Under the pieces are notes generated by a model that was given only the letters and a program-made list of their open reading frames with translations, was not told where the DNA came from and did not search any database. This document shows positions 51,894-61,021 of a stretch of DNA of 64,000 nucleotides, in pieces; position 1 is the stretch's first letter; each line of letters begins with the position of its first letter. Location of the stretch: assembly GCA_003577275.1 (NCBI GenBank), contig QEVO01000001.1, positions 930,001-994,000 on the forward strand, written 5' to 3'. A program made the translations under genes and the position numbers. The stretch is from Pseudomonadota bacterium (GTDB lineage: Bacteria > Pseudomonadota > Alphaproteobacteria > Sphingomonadales > Govanellaceae).

Positions 51894-53450
51894 ATGGAAG
51901 CAGATAGGACGTTTCCAATGTTGTGCCTGACGCAGAGTATTAAACGCGCAGTAAGATTATTTGGCGCAGCGCCGGCGCTCAGCTATGGCGATCATGTTTC
52001 AACCTGGAATGAGTTCGCGCAACGGGTGGCGAAGTTGGCTGGCGCGATGCGATCAGCAGGCCTCAAGGTCGGCGATCGCGTCGGCGTTCTTGACCACAAC
52101 AGCGACCGCTATATTGAAATCCTATATGCCGTGTTCTGGGCGGGAGGAATTGTCGTTCCCTTGAACTACCGGCTGACGGCAAGCGAGATCAACAGGCAAA
52201 TCGACGAATTTGGTTTGAAGATTATTTTTCTTGGCGCTGAATCCTTGATCAGTCTGGATAGGATAACGGCGGCAAATCATGCCAAAGTCATCGATATATG
52301 GGGCGCCCGGCCATCTGATCTTGCTCTTGCTTATACGCAATTTCTGGATCAGGGTGAGGAGATTGACGACGCCTCGCCGGGAAACGACGCCACGGCCGCG
52401 ATCTTTCTGACCAGCGGCACCACGGGCGCTTCCAAGGGCGTTATGCTCAGCCACAGCAATCTCTATATCAATGCCGCCATCATGCAATCCGTTCCTGCCT
52501 ACCACCGGCATACGGTGCACTTGACCATGGCGCCTTTCTTTCATATCGCGGCCGCGTCCCGCATCTTTACCGTCGCCATGGCCGGCGGACACCATCATGT
52601 CATGGCGAAGTTTGATATGGAGGAGATGCGACGTCAGATCGCCAAATACCGTATCACCTCCATTCAAATGGTGCCGACCATGATTGCCCGACTGCTGGAC
52701 AGCGAGTCTTTTAATCAGCAGGAGCTGTCCTCCCTGACGGATATCGGGTATGGTTCTGCGCCGATTCATGATAAATTGTTGCGCGCCTTGCAAGAGCGCT
52801 TGCCCAGCGTGCGATTGACGCAACATTACGGCATGACCGAGCTGTCGCCGGCGGTCACCGCCCTCATGCCCGAGGATCATCGCATAACGGATCAGGGATG
52901 CCGCCGGCAGTCGGTGGGGCGCGTGTTGCCGACAGCGGAGATCATGATAGCCGATGCCGATGACAGGGAGCTGGCCCGGGGTGAGGTCGGCGAGATTCTG
53001 GCACGCGGCCCCATGGTGATGAAAGGATACTGGAACCGTCCGCAGGATACGGCAACGGCATTGCGCGGCGGTTGGATGCATACGGGCGACGTCGGCTATC
53101 TGGATGATGAGGGGTACCTTTACGTCGTCGATCGGATCAAGGATATGATCATTTCCGGCGGCGAGAATATTTATTCCCTTGAGGTGGAAAATGTCCTCAA
53201 TCTGCACCCGGCGGTGATCGAATCCGCGGTGGTCGGCCTGTCTGACCCCGAGTGGGGGGAGCGGGTGCATGCTGTCGTGGTCTGCCGCGAGGGGATGGAG
53301 GTTAGCGAAAAGTCGCTGCGCGACCATTGTCGCGGCCTATTGGCTGGCTATAAGCGCCCTAAAACCTATGAGTTTCGCACGGAGCTTCTGTCTCGCTCCA
53401 CCTATGGCAAGATCATGAAAGGGGATCTGCGGCGAAGCAGCGTTGGTTGA
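51894..53450 (+). CDS. AMP-dependent acyl-CoA synthetase/ligase
   Basis: The protein has 518 residues of the ANL superfamily. ATP loop FLTSGTTGASKGVMLSH, QHYGMTELSP motif, hinge GWMHTGDVGYLDDEGYLYVVDRIKDMI, and the adenylation Lys in STYGKIMKG are all present. It activates a carboxylic acid to its CoA thioester for the downstream dehydrogenase and thiolase steps. The start could be the ATG at 51894 or the one at 51918 with AGGACG before it. Confidence 0.93.
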   Translation: MEADRTFPMLCLTQSIKRAVRLFGAAPALSYGDHVSTWNEFAQRVAKLAGAMRSAGLKVGDRVGVLDHNSDRYIEILYAVFWAGGIVVPLNYRLTASEINRQIDEFGLKIIFLGAESLISLDRITAANHAKVIDIWGARPSDLALAYTQFLDQGEEIDDASPGNDATAAIFLTSGTTGASKGVMLSHSNLYINAAIMQSVPAYHRHTVHLTMAPFFHIAAASRIFTVAMAGGHHHVMAKFDMEEMRRQIAKYRITSIQMVPTMIARLLDSESFNQQELSSLTDIGYGSAPIHDKLLRALQERLPSVRLTQHYGMTELSPAVTALMPEDHRITDQGCRRQSVGRVLPTAEIMIADADDRELARGEVGEILARGPMVMKGYWNRPQDTATALRGGWMHTGDVGYLDDEGYLYVVDRIKDMIISGGENIYSLEVENVLNLHPAVIESAVVGLSDPEWGERVHAVVVCREGMEVSEKSLRDHCRGLLAGYKRPKTYEFRTELLSRSTYGKIMKGDLRRSSVG

Positions 53451-53467
53451 TATACCGTGGAAAATAT

Positions 53468-53479
53468 ATGTATTGACAT
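53468..53479. promoter_or_regulatory. Fourth ATGTATTGACAT site, upstream of MFS gene
   Basis: This is an exact copy of the 46045 version. Its TTGACA (53473-53478) could also serve as a -35 hexamer, with TACGCT 18 bases downstream as a weak -10. It lies 83 bases before the MFS start and links that gene to the TonB/PhyH control region. Confidence 0.65.
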
Positions 53480-53561
53480 CTAGTATCCCATGCCGATACG
53501 CTGCTTATCGTGATTTTAGGCACTTTCCGGGCCTTGCCAGGCTGGATCTATCGCAAGCAGC

Positions 53562-54908
53562 ATGCATGAACAAACGCCAATGAAAGCGCAGAGCTTTTCC
53601 ACCTCCTATCGCTGGTTCGTGGTTATCGTGCTGACCATTGCCTCGACGTTGTCGTACATCGACCGGCAAATTCTGGCGCTAATGGTGGGGCCGGTTAAAC
53701 GGGATATCGGCATCAGCGATACCCAGATCAGTCTGCTGATCGGCTTGGCGTTCACCTTTGTCTATTCGGTGCTGATGGTGCCCATGGGGTGGCTAGCGGA
53801 TAAGCGGTCGCGGCGGACGATCATCGGCATCGGCATTTTTTCCTGGAGCGGGTTTACCGCCGTCAGCGGTCTGGCCAAGGATTATACGCAGTTGTTCTTG
53901 GCCCGCATGGGCGTTGGCGTGGGCGAGGCGACGCTGGCGCCCGCCGCTTATTCTCTGCTGGCTGATTATTTTCCCCGCGATCGGCTGCCGCTGGCGATCA
54001 GCGTCTTCAGCGCTGCCCCCTTCATCGGCGTCGGGCTGGCCAATATTCTCGGCGGGCCGCTGATAGGCTGGCTGGAGCAGATGCCGCCCGTCGATGTGCC
54101 GCTCGTTGGCGCCGTCCGTTCCTGGCAGATGACGTTCTTTGCGGTTGGCATTCCGGGTTTGTTCCTGGCTTTTGTTATGAGAGCAGTCAAGGAACCGCCC
54201 CGGGTGGTGGATGTGGCGCAGATTGTCTCGCCCGGAAGGGCCGTCGACGGTGGCCAACTACTGCGGTTCCTAAGGTTAAGACGTAAATTCTTGACCTTTC
54301 ATTTTCTCGGCTTTTTGTTCCTCGCCATGCAGGGCTATGCATTATTCGCCTGGGTGGTGGAATTTTTCATCCGCCAGCACGATATGCCGCGGGGGCAGAT
54401 CGGCGTCATTTACGGCATCATTACCCTGGTGGCGGGTCTCGGCGGCAGCATGACCGGCGGCAGTCTGGCGGTATGGATGATGCGGCGGGGATCGTTGGAT
54501 GCGCCGCTGGTGCTGGTCATTCGCTGCGCGCTGGCGATCGCGCCATTTGCGATTGCCATGCCGCTGGTCCCCGATGCTTGGCTGGCGATCGTGTTGCTGG
54601 CGCCTGTAACCTTCATCATGTCCTGGCCGCCGGGACTGAGCGTTGCCGTCTTACAGGCGGTATTGCCGAACGAGATCCGCGCCCGCGCCACGGCGCTATA
54701 CCTTTTGGCGGTGACCATGGTGGCGGTGACCTTGGGGCCGCTGGTGGTTGGCTTTCTCAACGATTATATCTTCCTCGACGAAAAAGCCATCGGCAAGACC
54801 TTGTCAATAATGGCGGCTATCAATTATCCTCTTGGCGCGACCTGCCTTTTCCTGTGTTTGCGGCATTTTCGGAGGGCGCTCGCCGAACTCGATAAAGATA
54901 ATAAATAG
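53562..54908 (+). CDS. MFS transporter
   Basis: The protein has 448 residues with 12 hydrophobic segments. The loop-2 signature GWLADKRSRRTIIGIG (GxxaDrxsRR) is intact and the N-terminal SYIDRQILALMVGPVKRDIG is typical of the spinster/aromatic-acid-like MFS group. It lies at the end of the ring-cleavage operon but with its own upstream regulator site, and likely moves the substrate or an intermediate across the inner membrane. Confidence 0.92.
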   Translation: MHEQTPMKAQSFSTSYRWFVVIVLTIASTLSYIDRQILALMVGPVKRDIGISDTQISLLIGLAFTFVYSVLMVPMGWLADKRSRRTIIGIGIFSWSGFTAVSGLAKDYTQLFLARMGVGVGEATLAPAAYSLLADYFPRDRLPLAISVFSAAPFIGVGLANILGGPLIGWLEQMPPVDVPLVGAVRSWQMTFFAVGIPGLFLAFVMRAVKEPPRVVDVAQIVSPGRAVDGGQLLRFLRLRRKFLTFHFLGFLFLAMQGYALFAWVVEFFIRQHDMPRGQIGVIYGIITLVAGLGGSMTGGSLAVWMMRRGSLDAPLVLVIRCALAIAPFAIAMPLVPDAWLAIVLLAPVTFIMSWPPGLSVAVLQAVLPNEIRARATALYLLAVTMVAVTLGPLVVGFLNDYIFLDEKAIGKTLSIMAAINYPLGATCLFLCLRHFRRALAELDKDNK

Positions 54909-55035
54909 CCATGGCCGGAGTGATTAGTTATATATAATTATGCTGGATTTTGACGGGCTTGGCGATATAGGCTTTCAAGCTATTGGGGAGTGCTCTAAAG
55001 GGGCGTTATTGTCGCTGTCGAAGGATTGTACGTTC

Positions 55036-55587
55036 ATGACAGGAACCAAGGGTAAACTTCCAATGGCGCTGAAGGCAGCTGCACGCAAAAAATCGAAGGC
55101 AGCAAACAACAGATCAACGGCAAATCCCGTCGGCATCATCGAAAGATCCGCCAATGCCAACATTCTGCCGTTGGAACGGAATATTGTTCACCATTTCGTG
55201 AGAATTGTGAATGGATTGAACATCAAGCTTTCGGAAAACATCAGGTTCATGGATATCAATCCGGTTCACTTCCGTGTCATCCAGATTTTATATGAGCATG
55301 ACGGCTTGACCATTACGGAATTACGCGAGCAATGCGTGATCGCGCAGGCGGTTTTCAGCCGCGTCTTGAAGCAGGTGGAACGCCGCAAGTTGATCAGGCG
55401 GGTCGTCGACGAAAATGATAAACGGGTTTATAGGATATATTTGACGAAAAAGGGCGTTGCGACGTATGAAGCGGCTCTGCCGCAAGCCAGTAAGGTAATC
55501 GATGAAGCGCTCAGTAACTTGAGCGCAGCAGACGCCGATAAACTGATCAGTCTGGCGGCGATCGTGGATAGGAGCGTCAATCCCTGA
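55036..55587 (+). CDS. MarR-family regulator of the catabolic cluster
   Basis: The protein has 183 residues from ATG 55036, with AAGGA upstream; the frame continues to 54940 without a good ribosome site. A Lys/Ala-rich N-terminus (KAAARKKSKAANNR) precedes the winged-helix core FRVIQILYEHDGLTITELREQCVIAQAVFSRVLKQVERRKLIRRVVDENDKRVYRIYLTKKG. It directly follows the MFS gene. I infer it binds the ATGTAYTGACAT sites; nothing in the sequence proves this. Confidence 0.88.
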   Translation: MTGTKGKLPMALKAAARKKSKAANNRSTANPVGIIERSANANILPLERNIVHHFVRIVNGLNIKLSENIRFMDINPVHFRVIQILYEHDGLTITELREQCVIAQAVFSRVLKQVERRKLIRRVVDENDKRVYRIYLTKKGVATYEAALPQASKVIDEALSNLSAADADKLISLAAIVDRSVNP

Positions 55588-55608
55588 CGCAACCGCTCGC
55601 CTAAAAAA

Positions 55609-55647
55609 GGACCGCGAACGATAAGTTATTGATATCGTTGCGCGGCC
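55609..55647 (-). terminator. Rho-independent terminator of the Rieske gene
   Basis: Read on the minus strand, the arms pair as GGGCCGCG(C)AACGATA with TATCGTTCGCGGTCC and are followed by TTTTTT. The stem is long with two bulges. It lies just after the Rieske-oxygenase stop and also faces the end of the convergent MarR gene. Confidence 0.8.
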
Positions 55648-55682
55648 CTGGAAGTTAGAGCTTAGTGCTCTCGAGTGGTAAC

Positions 55683-56753
55683 TTAACGCAAAAAGTCCTC
55701 CGCCGGGTTGGCGCGGGGGTAGTTGCGGACATAATCAAAGAATTTCGCCAGAGCGCTATCCACCTTGGTCAGCGTACCGCGCCGATACCTGATGGCTTGC
55801 ATGATGCCTTTATCTTCGTTCGCCATGTTGGTGGCGACAGTCAAGATATCCTTCAATTTGCTATCGCGCTCGGCTTCCGTCGGCGCGTCGCTGCGCAGAA
55901 TGGCAACCACTGGGTAGTGAATGGTATGGCCTTTCTTAGGCTGATTGAAGACGCTAAGGGCGCCAAACCATTTACCATTATAGATGCCGTACATATAAAA
56001 AATCGTCGTGCCCAAAATGCCGCGGTCATAGGAGATGGGAACGCCGCGCACCACGCCATCAATATGGTAGTGAAAGCCGTATTTATGCCACTTGATGATA
56101 TCATCGACCCTGTGAAAGTCCGGCGACTCCAGGCCATGCACGACACGCAGGTGGTTCCAATCCGGCGTATTGGCGGAAAGCACCCAGGGGTCAACCGGCC
56201 AGTCGAAGGGATCGATATCAGGCATTATCCACAACTGATCATGGGAATAAGGGAAGATTTGCGGAATTTCCCACAGCGCTTCTTCGCCATTAAAGGCCCA
56301 AATCAGGCCGAATTTTTCGCACGCGGGAAATTTGAACAAGCATGCGCCCGGAGGCACCGGATCGCCGATGCCGGTGGTTGAGCATTGACCGTTAGTGTCA
56401 TATTCCCAGTAATGGAAAGGGCAGCGGACCCTGTCATCGATAAGTTCGCCGCCGGCGGCAAGGTCGGCGCCCAGGTGCGAGCAGTAAGCGCTCATGACAC
56501 GAGGACTGCCATCTTTCGCCCGAAAAACAATGACGCGTCCGTTAAGAAAGTCGACTCCTTTAATATCGCCCGCTTTCACATCTGAGGAAAAGCACAGTGG
56601 ATACCATGATTGGGCGTATCCGTTAACGCCTTCCTCAGCCACCTCTACGGTAAGGCGCTTACGCGGTTTACGTGACTTCTCCGCGGGATCTGATTTTGGC
56701 GGCAGCGGTAAATAGCTCGCCGCTCCCTGTTCGACATTTGCATGACTAGTCAT
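55683..56753 (-). CDS. Rieske 2Fe-2S ring-hydroxylating oxygenase, alpha-type
   Basis: The protein has 356 residues. The Rieske cluster ligands are in AYCSHLGADLAAGG (CxH) and RCPFHYWEYD (CxxH). The mononuclear iron site is in NHLRVVHGLESPDFHRVDD (N/D-H-H pattern). The length and layout resemble oxygenases of the vanillate demethylase/ketosteroid hydroxylase type, which need a separate reductase, not found here. It is the last gene of the TonB-RidA-Rieske unit. Confidence 0.9.
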   Translation of the reverse strand: MTSHANVEQGAASYLPLPPKSDPAEKSRKPRKRLTVEVAEEGVNGYAQSWYPLCFSSDVKAGDIKGVDFLNGRVIVFRAKDGSPRVMSAYCSHLGADLAAGGELIDDRVRCPFHYWEYDTNGQCSTTGIGDPVPPGACLFKFPACEKFGLIWAFNGEEALWEIPQIFPYSHDQLWIMPDIDPFDWPVDPWVLSANTPDWNHLRVVHGLESPDFHRVDDIIKWHKYGFHYHIDGVVRGVPISYDRGILGTTIFYMYGIYNGKWFGALSVFNQPKKGHTIHYPVVAILRSDAPTEAERDSKLKDILTVATNMANEDKGIMQAIRYRRGTLTKVDSALAKFFDYVRNYPRANPAEDFLR

Positions 56754-56781
56754 TTAAGTAACCTTTGGTTGGCGCTCATAT

Positions 56782-57174
56782 TCACTTAAGCGCGGTGATT
56801 TTGACTTCAATCATCATTCCCGGAACAGCCAGCCGCTGAACTTCGAGCCCCGTGGCCGGCGGGAAGGGATGCTTGCCGAATATCTTCTTTCGAGTATCAA
56901 GCCCAACTGTCATCAAGGCATTGATGTCGGTGGTCAGAATAAGCTCGTCAACGATGTTCGATAAAGTCATCCCCTCCGCTTCGAGGATCAATGATATGGT
57001 GCGATACACTTCCTCTGTCTGAGCTGCAAAATCGCCTGGCATCCCCACCGTTAAATCGGGGCGGATGGTGCTGACGCCGGCAAGAAACAGCCAGTCTCCC
57101 TTGCGCAAGATTTGGCAGAATCCCACGGTCTTTTCCAAATTCTCATGAAGGTGTTTGCGAATTACGTTAGCCAT
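56782..57174 (-). CDS. RidA/YjgF-family protein
   Basis: The protein has 130 residues. RidA proteins hydrolyse reactive enamine/imine intermediates or act as related deaminases in catabolic pathways. The core reads DWLFLAGVSTIRPDLTVGMPGDFAAQTEEVYRTISLILEAEGM and the C-terminal PFPPATGLEVQRLAVPGMMIEVKITA. The usual catalytic Arg of the PAR motif is replaced near PATGLEVQRL, so the enzyme may belong to a catabolic subfamily. It is 18 bases after the TonB receptor and 28 before the Rieske gene. Confidence 0.88.
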   Translation of the reverse strand: MANVIRKHLHENLEKTVGFCQILRKGDWLFLAGVSTIRPDLTVGMPGDFAAQTEEVYRTISLILEAEGMTLSNIVDELILTTDINALMTVGLDTRKKIFGKHPFPPATGLEVQRLAVPGMMIEVKITALK

Positions 57175-57192
57175 GGGTTCTGCCTCCTTATG

Positions 57193-59811
57193 TTAGAAAC
57201 GATACTTGGCGGTAATTCCCCACTCCCGCGGCGGTCCGAAAATCGCCACCGTGCTGCCGGTATAGAGCGGGGTGGTGTTCTGGGCGTAGATCTTCGGGGT
57301 CTTGTCTGTCAGGTTACGCACGAATACCTGCAGTTCCAGGTTCTTGATCGACTGAGGGGCATAGGATACGCGCGCATTAACCAAGGCATATCCTTTTTGG
57401 TGCTCATCGGGGAAGTTCGGCAAGAAGAATTCGTGCCCCGCTTTATAAGCGACGTTTCCCAGGAGCGTCAGGCTTCCGGCGTTGCCCAGATCGATGACAT
57501 ATTCGGCGCTACCGGCAAGGGTCCATTTCGGCGAATTGATGAGGCGCGTGTCCGGCCGGATCGACTGACCGAGGAGGGCGTTGGGATCAACTTCCTCAAT
57601 GCTTTGCGCAGTGCGGCCGATACCCAGCGTCAGTGTCAGAGGCTCGATGGGGCGCGCCGCCGCTTCGACCTCAAATCCCCAGACATGCAGTTTTGCGATA
57701 TTGCCGGCAAGAAAGTCCAGGCTATCAGGATTCAAAGTCGTGCCCTGGAAGTCCTGGTAGTTATAAAAGAACCCGGCTGCGTTTAACCGCAGGCGATGAT
57801 CGAGTAGGTCGGATTTTAACCCCGCTTCATAAGCCCAGATTTTTTCCGGATCATAGGATTCGGGGAATTGTCCCGCTGGCGCCAAGGAGCGGCCGTTAAA
57901 ACCGCCGGACCGGAAGCCGCGAGAAATGGACGTATAGAGAAGGACGTCTTCCGTCGCCTGAAATTCCAGGCCGAGCCGCGGGCTGATGTTGGTCCAATTC
58001 TCGTCGAGTGCGCCTCCGGGGCGCTCGAGGAATCCTGTCAGCTCGCTGAATTCAGTCTTTTTCTCATACGTATACCGGATGCCAGCGGTAACGCTCCATT
58101 TATCTGTGAATGAATAGGTAACCTGGCCAAAAGCGGCGTAGCTGTTGGTCTTTTGCGAGACGAAGTTCCAAAAATCGAACCCGGTGAAACCAAAAAAGGT
58201 GCCGCGTTCAAAATCAAGATCGCCGGGTCCGTTGCGCACAATGGCATGAAAATAGCTCACGAAGTTCAATTCCGAGGCGTTTTCATGAAAGTAAAAAGCG
58301 CCCAGGAGCCACTTCAAGTCACCTTCCAACGCGTCGCCGCCAATCTGTAATTCCTGGCTGAATTGCTTTGACTGGCCATCAAGATCCTGTTCAGCCAAAG
58401 GGTAGGGGGTGCCGTCAAAATCAAAGGCCGTCGAATATTCCAGCTCGCGATAGGCGGTGATGGACTTCAATTCCGTATCACCCATGCGATAGGTGGCGGT
58501 TAGTGATGCACCCCAAATATCCTGGTCGTCCCCCGAACGGGCATTGGACCATGTTTTGTGGGGATCGCCGGTAATAAAGCGACTATCGGCAAGCGGGAAG
58601 CCTTGCGTGGCAAGAATAAAGTTGTTGTAGAAATCAAAGTCAGAAACGCGCACGTTGATCATCTGCTCACCAGCCGAGTTGCCGCGATGACGCGACCCGT
58701 CAATGCTGAACAGAAGATCGAAATCATCACTTGCCTTGACCAGGACTTGCGCTCTGCCAACAAGGTTCTCCCGCTTTCCCGCTTCTTCTCCGGTTGCCAA
58801 TCGCTCGATATACCCGTCCTGATTGATGCTGGCGACGGATATCTTGCTCAACACCTTTGACTCGACGATCGGCAGATCAATGGAGAATTTTCCGTCGAAA
58901 TGATTGCGGCTGCCGCCGGTCGCTTCGATGATGCCGGCAGTTTCCTCGCCGGGTCTGCTGGTAATAATCTGAATGGCGCCAGCCACCGTATTGCGGCCGA
59001 ACAAGGTGCCTTGCGGACCACGCAGAACTTCCACATGATCGATATCCACCAGATCCATGCCGGCGCCAATGGTGCGGGCCATGTAAACGCCATCCACATA
59101 CACGCCCACGCTCTGATCGGTCGTTATAACGAAGTCGAATTGACCAATGCCGCGAATGAAGTAGTGGCCGGTGCTGGTGCTGCCAGATTGGCCGCCCTGG
59201 GTGGTGACGTTGGCAACGCTGGCGTTCAAATCGCGAAGATTGGTAACGCCCCGCGATTCCAATTCGTCGGCTTGGAAAGCTGCAACGGAAACCGGAACGC
59301 GCTGTAACGATTCCTCCCGTTTGCGGGCGACGACCCTGATTTCTTCCAGGCCGATCGAGGATGAGTCGTCACGCCCCTTGCCGGGGGAGGTTTTTCGTTC
59401 CTCCATGGGTTGGGGGGCGGCGCTCGGCGCTTCGCCGGCGTGTCCGATCCAAAACGTATCCGCCGCCACCTGCTTGAAGGTCAGCTTGGTGCCCTGCAGC
59501 ATCGCTTGCAGCGCGGCTGCGGGCGTGTAACGCCCTTGCACCCCTTCCGAGCGCGCATCGCCGATGGTCTCACCGTTCATCAGGATGGTCACCCCAGCCT
59601 GATTGCCGAACGCGACAATGGCGGTGGCCACCGCCTGGGCGGGAATGCTCAGATCGACCGTGACTTCTTCAGCCTGGGCAATGCCGGGATTGGCGCATAA
59701 GGCGCATGGCGCGCTGGTTGATAACAGAAGCGCGGCCGCGATGGAGCGCGCGCGTAAGCCCTTGCGATGGGCGGCAATAGATAGACGGGTGACGTTTTCA
59801 GTCTGCTGCAT
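57193..59811 (-). CDS. TonB-dependent receptor with N-terminal signalling (STN) domain
   Basis: The protein has 872 residues from ATG 59811, with GAGGAAG upstream. The signal peptide ends about residue 48 (AQA before EEVTV). An STN/secretin-like domain follows (VDLSIPAQAVATAIVAFGNQAGV to about 125), then the TonB-box/plug region (IGLEEIRVVARKREESLQRVPVSVAAF) and barrel ending ITAKYRF. STN domains pass ligand occupancy to FecR-type anti-sigma factors, and fecR and fecI homologues lie directly upstream. The ligand may be a substrate for the co-transcribed Rieske enzyme rather than a siderophore; this is inference. Confidence 0.95.
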   Translation of the reverse strand: MQQTENVTRLSIAAHRKGLRARSIAAALLLSTSAPCALCANPGIAQAEEVTVDLSIPAQAVATAIVAFGNQAGVTILMNGETIGDARSEGVQGRYTPAAALQAMLQGTKLTFKQVAADTFWIGHAGEAPSAAPQPMEERKTSPGKGRDDSSSIGLEEIRVVARKREESLQRVPVSVAAFQADELESRGVTNLRDLNASVANVTTQGGQSGSTSTGHYFIRGIGQFDFVITTDQSVGVYVDGVYMARTIGAGMDLVDIDHVEVLRGPQGTLFGRNTVAGAIQIITSRPGEETAGIIEATGGSRNHFDGKFSIDLPIVESKVLSKISVASINQDGYIERLATGEEAGKRENLVGRAQVLVKASDDFDLLFSIDGSRHRGNSAGEQMINVRVSDFDFYNNFILATQGFPLADSRFITGDPHKTWSNARSGDDQDIWGASLTATYRMGDTELKSITAYRELEYSTAFDFDGTPYPLAEQDLDGQSKQFSQELQIGGDALEGDLKWLLGAFYFHENASELNFVSYFHAIVRNGPGDLDFERGTFFGFTGFDFWNFVSQKTNSYAAFGQVTYSFTDKWSVTAGIRYTYEKKTEFSELTGFLERPGGALDENWTNISPRLGLEFQATEDVLLYTSISRGFRSGGFNGRSLAPAGQFPESYDPEKIWAYEAGLKSDLLDHRLRLNAAGFFYNYQDFQGTTLNPDSLDFLAGNIAKLHVWGFEVEAAARPIEPLTLTLGIGRTAQSIEEVDPNALLGQSIRPDTRLINSPKWTLAGSAEYVIDLGNAGSLTLLGNVAYKAGHEFFLPNFPDEHQKGYALVNARVSYAPQSIKNLELQVFVRNLTDKTPKIYAQNTTPLYTGSTVAIFGPPREWGITAKYRF

Positions 59812-59923
59812 GATATCTTCCTCTCCCCTTGACGCCGCAGCCAACCCTAGGCAATACGCTTCTTCATTTGTCGTTAGGGTTGCTGCTTAAGCGTTCGACT
59901 ATCTAGACGAAGCGGGGACAGCG

Positions 59924-59956
59924 AGACCTGAATTTTTTTATAAAAAAGCTCGGTCT
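59924..59956 (-). terminator. Palindrome after the FecR gene
   Basis: AGACC/GGTCT arms enclose a TTTTTT/AAAAAA core, directly abutting the FecR stop codon and 112 bases before the TonB receptor start. It could end the fecIR transcript or form part of the receptor control region. Pairing is weak in the middle. Confidence 0.4.
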
Positions 59957-60946
59957 TTAAGAATCAGCAGGCGTCGTCAGCACGATCAGACCATTCACCT
60001 TGCGGTACGCGGCCAGCGGCAGCGCGCCGGTGATTGCTTTCACCACCGGCGCCTGCTCACCCAGAACGATAACCCCCGTCAGCTTCATCTGGCCGATCGA
60101 GGGAACGGCCAACACGATCTTGGACTGGAATTGACGGTTAAGGTCGGCCACCACTTCCTCAAGCGGCGTTTCGTGATATATCAACCGTCCCAACCGCCAG
60201 GCGGCCGCATCGCGGGGCTCGATTCGGGTTTTACGGCCTGCTGCGGTTGCTTTGGTGATTTCCAACTGATCGCCGGCGGCAAGCTGTGTGGTGGTCGCCG
60301 CCTCAACCGTGCTTGGGCTTGCCGATGTCTCCACCCGGCCGCTTTGCACCGCAACCGTCACCAATCGTTCGCCCAGTTTGACATTAAATTCCGTGCCGCG
60401 CACGGTCACGGCCACGTTCTCGGCGGTCACCACGAACGGCGTGTCGTTTCTGGCGACGGAAAAGAATGCTTCGCCATGACGTAGGGTGACGGTGCGGCGG
60501 TGCGGCGTGATATCCACCACCACTTCCGAATCGGCGCCGACATGGATGGTGGAGCCGTCGCTCAACGCGACGCTTCTGCCTTCGCCCACCGCCGAGGCGA
60601 TAACAAGCGGGCCGGTATCATGAATGCGCCACCAGAACCCCGTGGCGATTATGGCAAGGCAGGCGGCGATGGCCGCCCAGGCGACAAACCGCCGGCGCGG
60701 GATATGGCTGTCGTCCAGAGCTGCGCGCTCGCGTTCCATATCGCGACGCAACGCCGGACCCAGCGGCTCCATCTCCTGCCACAGGCGCTCCGCCTCGGCG
60801 TAGGCCGCACGATTGGCGTCGGAAGCGTCCAGCCAGGCGCGAAACGCCTTTTCCTCTGCAGCGTCCATGTCGCCAGCCATTTTCCTGGCTAGCCAGCGGA
60901 GGGCTGCTTCATCGGCAAGAACGCTGTATGCACCATTGTTTGCCAT
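59957..60946 (-). CDS. FecR-family anti-sigma/transducer protein
   Basis: The protein has 329 residues from ATG 60946 (a TTG four codons earlier is possible). The cytoplasmic N-terminus has the DUF4880 helix set (ALRWLARKMAGDMDAAEEKAFRAWLDAS), then one transmembrane helix (FVAWAAIAACLAIIATGFWW) and the periplasmic FecR domain (DGSTIHVGADSEVVVDITPHRRTVTLRHGEAFF), with an STN-like C-terminal region (LNRQFQSKIVLAVPSIG). It receives the signal from the TonB receptor and controls the sigma factor encoded just upstream. Confidence 0.93.
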   Translation of the reverse strand: MANNGAYSVLADEAALRWLARKMAGDMDAAEEKAFRAWLDASDANRAAYAEAERLWQEMEPLGPALRRDMERERAALDDSHIPRRRFVAWAAIAACLAIIATGFWWRIHDTGPLVIASAVGEGRSVALSDGSTIHVGADSEVVVDITPHRRTVTLRHGEAFFSVARNDTPFVVTAENVAVTVRGTEFNVKLGERLVTVAVQSGRVETSASPSTVEAATTTQLAAGDQLEITKATAAGRKTRIEPRDAAAWRLGRLIYHETPLEEVVADLNRQFQSKIVLAVPSIGQMKLTGVIVLGEQAPVVKAITGALPLAAYRKVNGLIVLTTPADS

Positions 60947-61021
60947 GGGATCGCGCAAAACGACTATCTCGCCAGTAAGACGCTTTTGCGGCGGCTTTTC
61001 CTGAAGGCCATGCCCGGCGCC

